From: Gordonia neofelifaecis NRRL B-59395
GTDB taxonomy: Bacteria > Actinomycetota > Actinomycetes > Mycobacteriales > Mycobacteriaceae
Direction of reading: 5' to 3'
Length of the DNA: 64,000 bases
Assembly (NCBI RefSeq): GCF_000192435.1
Contig: NZ_AEUD01000005.1
Span: 186,001 to 250,000 of the forward strand
How positions within the stretch are numbered: position 1 is the first letter of the stretch; every line of letters begins with the position of its first letter. The notes under the pieces were generated by a model. The model saw nothing but the letters and a program-made list of their open reading frames with translations. It was not told the origin of the DNA and did not search any database. A program made the position numbers and the translations under genes. Below, one piece after another: positions 18,521 through 27,811 of this stretch.

Positions 18521-19690
18521 ATGGCGGGTGTGACGACGCGTGTGTTGATTCTCGGATCCACGGGATCCATCGGTACCCAGGCCCTCGAGGTGATCGCCGA
18601 CCACCCGGAACGATTCCAAGTGGTCGGCCTCGGTGCGGGCGGCGGCAACCTCGATCTGCTCGAACGGCAGGTCGCGGCGACCGGGCTGTCCGCCGACCGG
18701 GTCGCGGTGGCCGATTCGGGCGCCGCGACCGTCCTCGGCGACCGTCTCGGTGCCCGCGTCCTGGGCGGCGAGGACGCGATGGTGCAGCTCATCGAGTCGG
18801 TCGAGGCCGACGTCGTCCTCAACGGCGTCGTCGGGGCGATCGGATTGCGGCCGAGTCTGGCGGCGCTCGGCACCGGCGCGCGCCTGGCGCTGGCGAACAA
18901 GGAGTCGCTGGTTGCCGGCGGCGCGCTGGTGCTCGATGCGGCGTCGCCCGGCCAGATCGTGCCGGTCGACTCCGAGCACTCGGCCATCGCGCAGTGCCTG
19001 CGCGGCGGCACTCCCGACGAGGTCGACCGGCTGGTGCTGACCGCGTCGGGCGGACCGTTCCGGGGGTGGACCGCGGAGCAGGTGGCCGATGTCACGCCGG
19101 AGCAGGCGGGCAAGCACCCGACGTGGTCGATGGGCCCGATGATCACGCTGAACTCGGCGACCCTGGTGAACAAGGCGCTCGAGGTCATCGAGGCGCACCT
19201 GCTGTTCGGCGTCGACTACGACCGGATCGATGTGACCGTCCATCCGCAGTCGATCGTGCACTCGATGGTGACGTTCGTGGACGGCGCGACGATCGCGAAG
19301 GCGTCGCCGCCGTCGATGAAACTGCCGATCGCACTGGCGCTGGGCTGGCCCGATCGCGTGCCCGGGTCGTCCGCGGCGTGCGACTGGTCGACGGCGTCGG
19401 CGTGGACCTTCGAGCCCGTCGACGATGCGGTGTTCCCGGCGATCAGCCTGGCGCGGTCGGCGGGCACGGCAGGCGGCAGCCTCACCGCGGTCTACAACGC
19501 GGCCAACGAGGTCGCCGCCGAGGGCTTCTTCGCCGGGGCCGTCAGCTTCCCGCGAATCGTCGGGATCATCGGCGACGTGCTCGCCGACGCCGATCAGTGG
19601 TCGTCCCGGCCGGGTACCCTGGACGAGGTGCTCGCCGCGGACCAGTGGGCGCGGCGGCGAGCCGCGGCCTTCGTCGCGGCGGAAGCGTGA
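18521..19690 (+). CDS. dxr: 1-deoxy-D-xylulose-5-phosphate reductoisomerase
   Basis: A 389-residue DXR, the first committed enzyme of the MEP isoprenoid pathway, converting DXP to MEP with NADPH. The NADPH-binding opening [17 protein letters not shown], the [12 protein letters not shown] loop, the metal and substrate segment [14 protein letters not shown] and SASGGPFRG are all typical. ATG 18521 was chosen; GTG 18530 is an alternative. ispG of the same pathway lies 2.5 kb downstream. Confidence 0.96.
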   Translation: MAGVTTRVLILGSTGSIGTQALEVIADHPERFQVVGLGAGGGNLDLLERQVAATGLSADRVAVADSGAATVLGDRLGARVLGGEDAMVQLIESVEADVVLNGVVGAIGLRPSLAALGTGARLALANKESLVAGGALVLDAASPGQIVPVDSEHSAIAQCLRGGTPDEVDRLVLTASGGPFRGWTAEQVADVTPEQAGKHPTWSMGPMITLNSATLVNKALEVIEAHLLFGVDYDRIDVTVHPQSIVHSMVTFVDGATIAKASPPSMKLPIALALGWPDRVPGSSAACDWSTASAWTFEPVDDAVFPAISLARSAGTAGGSLTAVYNAANEVAAEGFFAGAVSFPRIVGIIGDVLADADQWSSRPGTLDEVLAADQWARRRAAAFVAAEA

Positions 19691-19779
19691 TCAGGGGCGT
19701 AGCGTCCCGTCGCGCTCGCGGGCACACCAGGGAAGTCAAGAGGGGCACGGAGCTCCCACGGTCTTAGGGAGACGTTTCA

Positions 19780-20988
19780 GTGAGTCTGGTGCTCGGCGTC
19801 GCGCTCTTCGCGCTGGCACTGCTGATCTCGATCGCCTGGCACGAGCTCGGCCACATGTGGGCGGCCCAGGCGACCGGGATGAAGGTGCGGCGGTACTTCG
19901 TCGGCTTCGGGCCCACCCTGTGGTCCACCCGTCGCGGCGAGACCGAGTACGGCGTCAAGGCGGTGCCGCTCGGCGGCTTCTGCGACATCGCGGGCATGAC
20001 GCCGCATGAGGAGCTCACCGACGACGAACGGGCGCGGGCGATGTACGCCCAGCCGACCTGGAAGCGTCTCGTGGTGCTCGCGGCCGGACCGATGCAGAAC
20101 TTCATCCTCGGCTTCGCGCTGGTCGTGATCCTCGGACTCGGCTGGGGACTGCCGATCATCGGCGACCATCCGGTCTACGCCAAATCGGTCGAATGCGTCG
20201 CCACCAGCACCGACGCCAAGGGCGTACCGGTCGACTGCACGGGCCCGGCGCCCGCCGCCCAAGCCGGAGTGCAGGTCGGCGATCAGATCCTCGCGGTCGA
20301 CGGCCATCAGGTCACCGGTCCCGCAGACATGGTCCAGCAGGTGCAGAAGTCCACCGGCAGCGTGGTGCTGACCGTCGAGCGCGACGGGCAGCAGATGGAT
20401 CTGACGGTCCCGGTCACGCAGGTTCAGCGGATGGTCGCGGGGGAGGGCGACACCCTCGCGCCCGCCGAGGTCGGCGCGATCGGCGTCGGTCTCGACACCC
20501 AGTACGTGAACGAGTACGACATCGTCACCGTCTGGGGCGGTGCGCTCAGCTTCACCGGGGACATCTTCAAAGAGACCTTCAAGGCGCTGATCTCGCTGCC
20601 GACCAAGGTCGTCGGCCTGTGGCATGCGGTCACCGGAGGTGAGCGTGCGGCCGACAGCCCGGTCAGCGTCGTCGGTGCATCGGTGCTCGGCGGCCAGGCC
20701 GTCGAGCACGGCTACTGGGACATGTTCTTCGGTCTGCTGCTGAGCGTGAACTTCTTCCTCGGTGCCTTCAACCTGATCCCGCTCCTCCCGCTCGACGGCG
20801 GGCACATGGCGATCGCGATCTTCGAGAAGATCCGGAACACCCTCCGACGATGGCGGGGGAAGATCCCCGCGGGTCCCGTCGACTACTACAAGCTCCTGCC
20901 GATCACCTACGCGGTCGTCGTCGTCATGGGTGGGTTCATGCTGCTCACGGTGACGGCGGACGTCATCAACCCGATCAAGGTCTTCTGA
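19780..20988 (+). CDS. rip1: Site-2 (intramembrane) zinc metalloprotease, Rip1/RseP-like
   Basis: A 402-residue S2P protease that cleaves membrane-embedded anti-sigma factors and divisome proteins. HELGH at residues 21-25 is the zinc motif inside the first transmembrane segment; the second ligand region NLIPLLPLDGGH lies near residue 340. A PDZ domain with a Cys-containing loop (VECVATS...PVDCTGP) sits between about 128 and 205. Start GTG 19780 follows AGGGAGA. Length agrees with M. tuberculosis Rip1 (404). The order dxr-rip1-ispG is the mycobacterial one, but here an extra gene separates rip1 and ispG. Confidence 0.94.
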   Translation: MSLVLGVALFALALLISIAWHELGHMWAAQATGMKVRRYFVGFGPTLWSTRRGETEYGVKAVPLGGFCDIAGMTPHEELTDDERARAMYAQPTWKRLVVLAAGPMQNFILGFALVVILGLGWGLPIIGDHPVYAKSVECVATSTDAKGVPVDCTGPAPAAQAGVQVGDQILAVDGHQVTGPADMVQQVQKSTGSVVLTVERDGQQMDLTVPVTQVQRMVAGEGDTLAPAEVGAIGVGLDTQYVNEYDIVTVWGGALSFTGDIFKETFKALISLPTKVVGLWHAVTGGERAADSPVSVVGASVLGGQAVEHGYWDMFFGLLLSVNFFLGAFNLIPLLPLDGGHMAIAIFEKIRNTLRRWRGKIPAGPVDYYKLLPITYAVVVVMGGFMLLTVTADVINPIKVF

Positions 20989-21192
20989 CGGTTCGGCCGG
21001 TCGCGGTCCGGCCGGTCAGGCCTGGACAGGCGGTCGGTAGGTGACGTGCCACGGGACGAGCGTGCGGACCGAACAGGCCGCGCCGGGCGTCCGATGCGCG
21101 CCGGGAAGGCGAGTTCGATCGTGCTCGGCACCGCTGCGAGACTAGAATTCGCTGCGATTCCCATCACGCCGAGACAGCAGAAGGACGGTGCC

Positions 21193-22107
21193 GTGCCGCC
21201 CACCGTGCAGACCCGATCCGCGATCCACCGGAACATGGTCCGGGTGCCTGCCGGTGAGTTCACGATGGGCAGCGACGACTTCTTCCCGGAGGAACGGCCG
21301 GCGCACGCGCGGGAGGTCGGCGCGTTCTGGATCGACCGGCATCCGGTGACCGTCGCGGAGTTCCGTCGCTTCGTCCAGGCGACGGGCTACGTCACGGTGG
21401 CTGAACGCGACCCGGATCCAGCGCGCTACCCGGACGCCCTCCCGGGCGAACTCCGTGCCGGCGGTCTGGTCTTCGTGCGTCCGCCGCGGCAGGTCCCGCT
21501 CGACGACTGGCGGCGCTGGTGGGCTTATGTCCCCGGCGCGCAGTGGCGCAGACCGTTCGGTCCGGACTCCGACGTTCGCGCCCGGGACCGACATCCCGTC
21601 ACACAGGTCGGCATCGACGACGCGCGCGCGTACGCGGAGTGGGCGGGCAAGGCGCTCCCGACGGAGGCCGAGTGGGAGTACGCGGCCGCGTCCGGCCGCG
21701 GGGACACGACGTACGCCTGGGGCGACGAGTTCGCGCCGCGCGGAAGGCGGATGGCGAACACCTGGATGGGTGCGTTCCCCTCCGAGTTCGTACCCGGCCG
21801 CGGGCAGTCTGAGGTACCGGGGACGACTCCGGTCGGAACGTACCCGCCGAACGCGTTCGATCTCGTCGACATGACGGGCAACGTCTGGGAGTGGACCGAG
21901 GACCGGTACTCCGACAGTCACCGGCGCAGTACCTGCTGTCCCCCGACCCGCACCGGTGACGGCGGCGAGGACCACTATGTCGTCAAGGGCGGTTCGTTCC
22001 TGTGCGCCCCGAACTACTGCCTGCGCTATCGCCCGGCGGCGCGACAGTCGCAGGACTCCGACACCAGCTCGTGCCACATCGGCTTCCGCTGTGTGATCCG
22101 CGACTAG
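21193..22107 (+). CDS. Formylglycine-generating enzyme (aerobic sulfatase-maturing oxidase)
   Basis: A 304-residue protein of the FGE/SUMF1 family, which uses copper and oxygen to turn a sulfatase active-site Cys into formylglycine. It begins NMVRVPAGEFTMGSDDFFPEERPAH and ends with the catalytic module: KGGSFLC-APN-YC gives Cys271 and Cys276 in the C-x4-C spacing of genuine FGE, followed by RYRPAARQSQDSDTSSCHIGFRC. It is therefore probably active and not merely a FGE-fold paralogue. Start GTG 21193 is preceded by AAGGACG; longer starts read through a low-quality N-terminus. No sulfatase gene is in the window. Confidence 0.92.
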   Translation: MPPTVQTRSAIHRNMVRVPAGEFTMGSDDFFPEERPAHAREVGAFWIDRHPVTVAEFRRFVQATGYVTVAERDPDPARYPDALPGELRAGGLVFVRPPRQVPLDDWRRWWAYVPGAQWRRPFGPDSDVRARDRHPVTQVGIDDARAYAEWAGKALPTEAEWEYAAASGRGDTTYAWGDEFAPRGRRMANTWMGAFPSEFVPGRGQSEVPGTTPVGTYPPNAFDLVDMTGNVWEWTEDRYSDSHRRSTCCPPTRTGDGGEDHYVVKGGSFLCAPNYCLRYRPAARQSQDSDTSSCHIGFRCVIRD

Positions 22108-22131
22108 CGGCGCAGCCGGATCATCGCACTC

Positions 22132-22149
22132 CTGAGTCGGTAGACTCAG
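22132..22149 (+). terminator. Small hairpin after the FGE gene
   Basis: CTGAGTC-GGTA-GACTCAG is a perfect seven-base stem with a four-base loop 24 bases after the FGE stop. It may end that transcript before the ispG leader. Confidence 0.45.
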
Positions 22150-22242
22150 AAGGCGATACTGCACGCCGTCCGATGTCGGAAGCCGGACGGAGATGGCCGG
22201 TGAAGGCAGTGCAGGTGACGATCTTCGAGGAGAGAATGGCTC

Positions 22243-23397
22243 ATGACAGATTCGATCGGCCTCGGTATCCCGTCCGGCCCGCCGCCGGTGCTGGCGCCGC
22301 GCCGCAAGACGCGGCAGATCCGGGTCGGCGACGTCGGTGTCGGTAGCGACTTCCCGATCTCCGTGCAGTCCATGTGCACCACCAAGACCCACGATGTGAA
22401 CGCGACGCTGCAGCAGATCGCTCAGCTCACGGCGTCCGGCTGCGACATCGTCCGTGTGGCGTGCCCGCGGCAGGAGGACGCCGACGCCCTGCCGATCATC
22501 GCCCGGAAGTCGCAGATCCCGGTAATCGCCGACATCCACTTCCAGCCGAAGTACATCTTCGCGGCGATCGACGCGGGCTGTGCCGCGGTCCGCGTGAACC
22601 CGGGCAACATCAAGGAGTTCGACGGCCGCGTCAAGGAGGTCGCGAAGGCGGCCGGGGACGCCGGGATCCCGATCCGCATCGGCGTGAACGCCGGCTCGCT
22701 CGACAAGCGGCTGATGGAGAAGTACGGCAAAGCCACCCCCGAGGCGCTGGTCGAGTCGGCCCTCTGGGAGGCGAGCCTGTTCGAGGAGCACGGCTTCGGC
22801 GACATCAAGATCTCGGTCAAGCACAACGACCCCGTGGTGATGGTCGAGGCCTACCGCCAGCTCGCGGCCCAGTGCGACTACCCGCTGCACCTCGGTGTCA
22901 CCGAAGCCGGTCCGGCGTTTCAAGGGACCATCAAGTCGGCGGTCGCCTTCGGCGCGCTGCTGAGCGAGGGAATCGGCGACACCATCCGCGTCTCCCTGTC
23001 GGCACCGCCGGCCGAGGAGATCAAGGTCGGCGACGCCATCCTGCAGTCGCTGAACCTCCGTCCGCGCAAGCTCGAGATCGTGTCGTGTCCGTCGTGCGGT
23101 CGTGCCCAGGTGGACGTCTACAAGCTCGCCGAGGAAGTCAGCGCCGGCCTGGAGGGGATGGAGATCCCGCTCCGCGTCGCGGTCATGGGCTGTGTGGTGA
23201 ACGGACCGGGCGAGGCGCGCGAAGCGGACCTGGGTGTCGCGTCCGGCAACGGCAAGGGCCAGATCTTCGTCAAGGGCGAGGTCATCAAGACGGTTCCGGA
23301 GGCCCAGATCGTCGAGACTCTGATCACCGAAGCGCTGCGTATCGCCGAGGAGTCGGGGGAGACTGGAGGAGGCGCTCCGGTCGTCTCGGTGAGTTGA
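22243..23397 (+). CDS. ispG: 4-hydroxy-3-methylbut-2-enyl diphosphate synthase (flavodoxin/ferredoxin)
   Basis: A 384-residue IspG (GcpE), which reductively opens MEcPP to HMBPP in the MEP pathway using a 4Fe-4S cluster. The cluster ligands are Cys282, Cys285 (CPSCGR) and Cys317 ([11 protein letters not shown]). The TIM-barrel part is well conserved ([27 protein letters not shown]). The ATG at 22243 follows GAGGAGAGA. The length fits actinobacterial enzymes. Confidence 0.97.
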   Translation: MTDSIGLGIPSGPPPVLAPRRKTRQIRVGDVGVGSDFPISVQSMCTTKTHDVNATLQQIAQLTASGCDIVRVACPRQEDADALPIIARKSQIPVIADIHFQPKYIFAAIDAGCAAVRVNPGNIKEFDGRVKEVAKAAGDAGIPIRIGVNAGSLDKRLMEKYGKATPEALVESALWEASLFEEHGFGDIKISVKHNDPVVMVEAYRQLAAQCDYPLHLGVTEAGPAFQGTIKSAVAFGALLSEGIGDTIRVSLSAPPAEEIKVGDAILQSLNLRPRKLEIVSCPSCGRAQVDVYKLAEEVSAGLEGMEIPLRVAVMGCVVNGPGEAREADLGVASGNGKGQIFVKGEVIKTVPEAQIVETLITEALRIAEESGETGGGAPVVSVS

Positions 23398-23447
23398 CGC
23401 TCCCGTGGTGTAGACCCTCCGGAGCAAGGTGAGCAGGGAGGTGTGCC

Positions 23448-24284
23448 GTGCTGGGGATTCTCGGTGACCGGCCGCTCGGCGCGAAGGACGCCGACGCGGT
23501 GGCTCGGGCGCTCGACCTCGATCCGGTCGCGTCGTGCATGGTCTCGGCTCGCGTCGAGGCCTACGGCCTGTCGCCTCGCTTTCTCGGCGGTGAGATGTGG
23601 ACGGCGTCGGAGCCGGGGGTGTCGCTGGCCTTCTCCGGCGCGAATCTGATGCCGCTCATCGGCGGCCTTCCCGATGTGGACGTCTTCGCCGACCGCGCGT
23701 TGAGCGCGCCGCGACTGTGTTCCTCAGTGGTCGGCGCCGCCGAGCTGGTGCTTCCGCTGTGGGAACGCGTCGCGCCGTCGTGGGGCCCCGCGCGAGAGGT
23801 GCGGGCCGACCAGCCGCTGCTGTCGCTGTCGGGCTATCCGGAGATCACGCCGGACTCGCACGTGCGTCTTGTCACGATGGCCGACCTCGATGCGTACTTC
23901 CCGGCGGCGGTCGAGATGTTCATCGGCGAAGTGGGAGTCGATCCGACGGCCGGCGACGAGGGGCGGTCGTACCGCCGTCGACTGGCCGCTCTGATCTCGG
24001 CACGGCGGGTTTTCGCACGCTTCGACGGTGATCGCGTGGTGTTCAAGGCGGAGATCGGTTCGATGTCCCGGAAGGTGGGCCAGATCCAGGGCGTGTGGGT
24101 CGATCCACAATGGCGCGGGCGCGGGTACGGTGCGCTCGGCACGGCGGCGGTGGCCGCGGCGATCGCGCGCCAGGGGCGGATCGCGAGCCTGTACGTCAAC
24201 AGTTTCAACGGTGCCGCCCGACAGACGTACCAGCGTGTCGGATTCCGGCAGGTCGGCACCTTCGCGACCGTTCTGGTGGACTGA
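23448..24284 (+). CDS. GNAT-family N-acetyltransferase (DUF4081-type N-terminal domain)
   Basis: A 278-residue protein. The last 130 residues form a GNAT domain with the acetyl-CoA loop VWVDPQWRGRGYG and the terminal VNSFNGAARQTYQRVGFRQVG. The N-terminal half is the unnamed domain that accompanies it in actinobacterial homologues beside ispG. The acceptor is unknown. Start GTG 23448 is well supported by GCAGGGAGG just upstream. The gene follows ispG in the same order as in mycobacteria. Confidence 0.88.
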   Translation: MLGILGDRPLGAKDADAVARALDLDPVASCMVSARVEAYGLSPRFLGGEMWTASEPGVSLAFSGANLMPLIGGLPDVDVFADRALSAPRLCSSVVGAAELVLPLWERVAPSWGPAREVRADQPLLSLSGYPEITPDSHVRLVTMADLDAYFPAAVEMFIGEVGVDPTAGDEGRSYRRRLAALISARRVFARFDGDRVVFKAEIGSMSRKVGQIQGVWVDPQWRGRGYGALGTAAVAAAIARQGRIASLYVNSFNGAARQTYQRVGFRQVGTFATVLVD

Positions 24285-24320
24285 CGGACGCCGCGGCGCG
24301 ATCGCCTAAGATCGGAGCCG

Positions 24321-26150
24321 ATGCCCAGTAGATTCCGCGCACGCCGCACCCGGACGGTTCTGATCCCCGTACTCGTCGTGGTCTCGCTGGTCCTGGCATC
24401 GACCTCGTGTGCGACCGAGGACGACGGGCCGCGTTCGGCGGCGCAGTCGTTCCTGAACGGTTTCGCCGATCACGACTTCGCAGGCGCCGCGAGCCTGACC
24501 ACCGACCCGCAGCGGTCCCGGAGTCAACTCGCCGAGACGTGGACGGGTCTGGCGGCGACGTCGATGTCGGCGTCGACCGGGCGAGTCCGGATCGATCGGG
24601 ACGTGGCCGACGTCCCGGTCACCTACACCTGGACACTCCCCGGCGGCCGCACGTGGGAGTACTCGGCGAACATCGCGATGGGCCGTAGTGACGCGGGGTG
24701 GTCGGTGCGCTGGAAGTCGTCCGCGATTCACCCGAAACTCGGTGCAGATCAACAGCTTTCGCTGTCACAGACGAGCCCCCCACGGGCTGCGGTGAACGAA
24801 TCGGACGGGTCGGAGGTGATGGTCGACGGGACCGTCGTCGGTGTCTCGTTCGACGCCGCGAAGGCAGCTGCCTCCGGGAGCGTCAGCGACTCGGCGCACC
24901 GGCTCGTCGAGGTACTGGGTCCTCTGATTCCGGGACTGAATCCGCAGGTGATCGCCGAGCGGTCGACGGCGCAGAGCGACCCCTTGCCGATCGGCCGGAT
25001 CCAGACTGCGGACTTCGACCGCCTCCGCGACCGACTGGCGGTTCCGGGAATCGTCACCACCGACCAGTCGGTGCTGGTGCCGCGCGACCCCGGGTTCGCT
25101 CCCGCGGTGCTGGCGAAGGTGCGCGATCAGGTGGCCGGTGGACTCACCGGCGCGAGCGGGTGGCGGGTGTCGGTGCTCAATCCCAACGGCCTGGTGGCGG
25201 ACGTGGTGGCGGACGAGCCGGGCAAGCCCGCACCCGCGGTCCTGCTGACGCTGTCGAGGTCGGTGCAGGACGCCGCGCAGCGCGCGGTGAACGCAGTCCA
25301 GGGCAAGCAGGCGATGCTGGTCGCCGTTCAGGCGTCGACCGGCAAGATCCTGGCGATCGCGCAGAACGCCGACGCCGACCGGGACGGCCTCATCGCGACC
25401 GCCGGTCTGTATCCCCCGGGGTCGACCTTCAAGATGGTCACCTCGGCCGCGGCCTTCCACGACAAGATGACCGAGCCCGAGGCGATCGTGCCCTGTCCGG
25501 GCGAGATCCAGATCGGCGAGCGGTCGATCCCGAACTACGACGGGTTCTCGCTCGGAGCGGTTCCGCTGCGCACGGCGTTCGCGCATTCCTGCAACACCAC
25601 ATTCGCCGACCTGGCCAGCCGGATGGGTCCGACCGACCTCGCCCATGCGGCGGCGGCGATGGGGCTCAGTGCGGTCTACGACGTACCGGGCCTCGACGTC
25701 AAGTCCGGGTCGGTGCCCGTCGAGCCGGAGCTGGTCCCACGAAGTGAGGACGGCTTCGGTCAGGGCAAGGTGCTCGCGAGCCCGCTGGGCATGGCGCTGG
25801 TGGCGGCGGCCGCGGCCTCCGGGCACGCACAGGTGCCGAGCTTGATCGACGGCCGCGAGACCAAGGTCACCGGACCGAAGGCGTCGCTGGAAGCCGAGGT
25901 GTACCAGCGGCTGCGGCCGATGATGCGCGCCGTGGTGACCGAGGGCACGGCGACGTCCGTCGCCGAATCCGGAGAGGTGTACGGGAAGACCGGTGAAGCC
26001 GAGGTCGCGGGCGGTTCGCACGCCTGGTTCGCGGGCTATCGCGGCGATATCGCCTTCGCCACCCTCATCGTCTTGGGCGGCGACTCGACGAACTCGGTCA
26101 ACGTCAGTCGCGACTTCCTGAACGGCGTTCCCGAGGGGTATCGGCCGTAG
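24321..26150 (+). CDS. Penicillin-binding lipoprotein, class B transpeptidase
   Basis: A 609-residue exported PBP. The signal peptide ends in the lipobox LASTSC, with Cys30 as lipidation site. A MecA-N/NTF2-like domain follows (about 38-150), then a dimerisation-type region, and the transpeptidase domain with Ser368-x-x-Lys371 (GSTFKM), Ser423-x-Asn425 (HSCN) and Lys556-Thr-Gly (YGKTGEAE). All catalytic motifs are intact, so it should cross-link peptidoglycan and bind beta-lactams. It corresponds in place and layout to M. tuberculosis Rv2864c. A promoter-like gap of 36 bases separates it from the GNAT gene. Confidence 0.93.
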   Translation: MPSRFRARRTRTVLIPVLVVVSLVLASTSCATEDDGPRSAAQSFLNGFADHDFAGAASLTTDPQRSRSQLAETWTGLAATSMSASTGRVRIDRDVADVPVTYTWTLPGGRTWEYSANIAMGRSDAGWSVRWKSSAIHPKLGADQQLSLSQTSPPRAAVNESDGSEVMVDGTVVGVSFDAAKAAASGSVSDSAHRLVEVLGPLIPGLNPQVIAERSTAQSDPLPIGRIQTADFDRLRDRLAVPGIVTTDQSVLVPRDPGFAPAVLAKVRDQVAGGLTGASGWRVSVLNPNGLVADVVADEPGKPAPAVLLTLSRSVQDAAQRAVNAVQGKQAMLVAVQASTGKILAIAQNADADRDGLIATAGLYPPGSTFKMVTSAAAFHDKMTEPEAIVPCPGEIQIGERSIPNYDGFSLGAVPLRTAFAHSCNTTFADLASRMGPTDLAHAAAAMGLSAVYDVPGLDVKSGSVPVEPELVPRSEDGFGQGKVLASPLGMALVAAAAASGHAQVPSLIDGRETKVTGPKASLEAEVYQRLRPMMRAVVTEGTATSVAESGEVYGKTGEAEVAGGSHAWFAGYRGDIAFATLIVLGGDSTNSVNVSRDFLNGVPEGYRP

Positions 26151-26229
26151 ACCGTCGGCTGGTCGACGGACGCCGACGCGGGTGCTGTGTAATTCTTGCA
26201 GCAATGACCGTACGAAAGGCGGCCCGAGC

Positions 26230-27003
26230 ATGAGTGGACCGAATCCCACGCCCCCGCAGGATCCTCGACAGAATCCGCAGCAGTACCCGCAGTACGGCGC
26301 GCCTCAGCAGCCGCAGTACGGTGCCCAGCCCCAGCAGTACGGCCAGCCCCCGAATCAGCAGTATGGGCAGCAGTACGGCCAGCAGCAATCCAATCAGCCC
26401 CAGCAGCAGTACGGTCAGGCCCAGTACGGTCAGCAGCAGTACGGCCAGCAACAGTACGGCCAGCAGGGCGGCTACCAGCAGTACGGTCAGCAGGGCGGTT
26501 ACCAGCAGTACGGTCAGCAGTACCCGGGACTGCCGTCGCAGAGCGGACCGGTCGATGGCAAGCTGATCCCATACCTCTGGGCCACCGTCGGCGCGGGTGT
26601 GCTGGTGCTGATCTCGGCGTTTCTGCCGTGGGTGTCGTACTCCGGTGCGCTCACCAGCGGTTCGGCTTCGGGAACGTCCGACGGAAAAGACGGCGTCTTC
26701 ACCCTGATTCTGGCGTTGATCGCCGCCGCATCCGCCGCGGCCACCGTCTACCTGACCGACAAGCAGCCCGTGCTGCCGATGGCCGCGGGCATCGCGTCGA
26801 TAGTCGCGGGTGTCATCATCTCGCTCATCTCCATCGCCGACATGTCCGACGTGAGTGACGCCAAGGACAAGCTCGGGATCTACGCGCAGTCGGTGGACTT
26901 CAGCATCGGCATCGGTCTGTGGCTCACCCTCCTCGGCGGCCTGGTGCTCGTGGGCCTGGGTGTCGTGACGGTCCTGCTGCAGCGGAAGTCCAAGCAGTCC
27001 TGA
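26230..27003 (+). CDS. Membrane protein with Gln/Tyr/Gly-rich repeat N-terminus
   Basis: A 257-residue protein in two parts. Residues about 5-105 are almost only Gln, Tyr, Gly, Pro and Asn, built from QYGQ-type repeats. Residues about 113-250 hold four transmembrane segments (LWATVGAGVLVLISAFLPWV; FTLILALIAAASAAATVYL; MAAGIASIVAGVIISLISI; LWLTLLGGLVLVGLGVVTVLL). No known function was recognised. ATG 26230 was chosen for the clean start MSGPNPTPP. It is convergent with the hmuV gene 9 bases away. The repeat part resembles disordered, prion-like sequences. Confidence 0.75.
   Translation: MSGPNPTPPQDPRQNPQQYPQYGAPQQPQYGAQPQQYGQPPNQQYGQQYGQQQSNQPQQQYGQAQYGQQQYGQQQYGQQGGYQQYGQQGGYQQYGQQYPGLPSQSGPVDGKLIPYLWATVGAGVLVLISAFLPWVSYSGALTSGSASGTSDGKDGVFTLILALIAAASAAATVYLTDKQPVLPMAAGIASIVAGVIISLISIADMSDVSDAKDKLGIYAQSVDFSIGIGLWLTLLGGLVLVGLGVVTVLLQRKSKQS
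26275..26523 (+). repeat. CAGTACGG-type coding repeats
   Basis: Many near copies of CAGTACGGCCAGCAG and CAGTACGGTCAGCAG encode the QYGQQ repeats of the membrane protein. Copy-number variation between strains would be expected. They are codon-level repeats and no mobile structure is seen. Confidence 0.9.
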
Positions 27004-27012
27004 CGACGGCGC

Positions 27013-27804
27013 TCACCGTGCGGGTGTGATGATCCGTTCACCCGTCTGCGGGTGGTCCCAGACGAGCACCGGGTGATCGTAGGTCTCGCTCAACAGTTCG
27101 GCGGTCATCACCTCGTCGACCGCGCCGGTCGCGAGCAGCCGGCCGGACTTCATCACGGCGACGCGGTCCGCGTACGCGGCGGTGAGCGTCAGATCGTGGA
27201 CCACCAGCACCACCGTGGCACCGGCGGCGGCTCGTCGGCGCAGGATCGTGAGCACTTGTTCGGTGTGACCGATGTCGAGAGCCGCGGTCGGTTCGTCGAG
27301 AAGCATGACCGGCGTGTCCTGCGCCAGCGCGCGAGCCAGTGACACGCGTGCCTGCTGGCCACCGGAGAGGTGAGAGAACGGACGGTCGACCAGATCCGAC
27401 AGGTCGCATTCGGCGATCGCGGCGTCGATCAGGTCCTCCGATCGACGCGCCTGCGGTGTGCGAGTCCAGGGGAAGCGGCCCATCTCGACGACCTCCCGGA
27501 CCGGGAACGGGGTGTCGGCGCGATTCTGCTGAGTCACGAGTGCGCGCGCACGCGCGAGGGTGAGCGAGTCCGCGCGATGGACGTCGAGGTCGCCGATGCG
27601 GACCGTTCCCGAATCCGGGGCACGGAGGCCCGCGACCGCCGACAGCAGAGTCGACTTGCCGCAGCCGTTCGGGCCGACCAGCGCGAGGATCTGGCCCGGT
27701 CGCGCGTCGAGATCGACGCCGTGCACGATCTCCCGATTCCCGAGCCGCACGGTGACGCCGTCTGCAGTCATCCCGGTGCTCATCCGCGCCTCCTCCGTCG
27801 CCAT
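27013..27804 (-). CDS. hmuV: Haem ABC transporter ATP-binding protein
   Basis: A 263-residue ATPase of the FecE/HmuV type. Walker A GPNGCGKST at 44-52, Q-loop VTQQNRAD, signature LSGGQQARVSLARAL and Walker B VMLLDEPTAALD are intact. It powers uptake through HmuU and HmuT. It lies 7 bases after the hmuU stop in the same operon. The initiation codon is uncertain among a few near the 5' end. Substrate haem is inferred from the operon and permease type; a ferric siderophore cannot be excluded. Confidence 0.88.
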   Translation of the reverse strand: MATEEARMSTGMTADGVTVRLGNREIVHGVDLDARPGQILALVGPNGCGKSTLLSAVAGLRAPDSGTVRIGDLDVHRADSLTLARARALVTQQNRADTPFPVREVVEMGRFPWTRTPQARRSEDLIDAAIAECDLSDLVDRPFSHLSGGQQARVSLARALAQDTPVMLLDEPTAALDIGHTEQVLTILRRRAAAGATVVLVVHDLTLTAAYADRVAVMKSGRLLATGAVDEVMTAELLSETYDHPVLVWDHPQTGERIITPAR

Positions 27805-27811
27805 GTCACCG

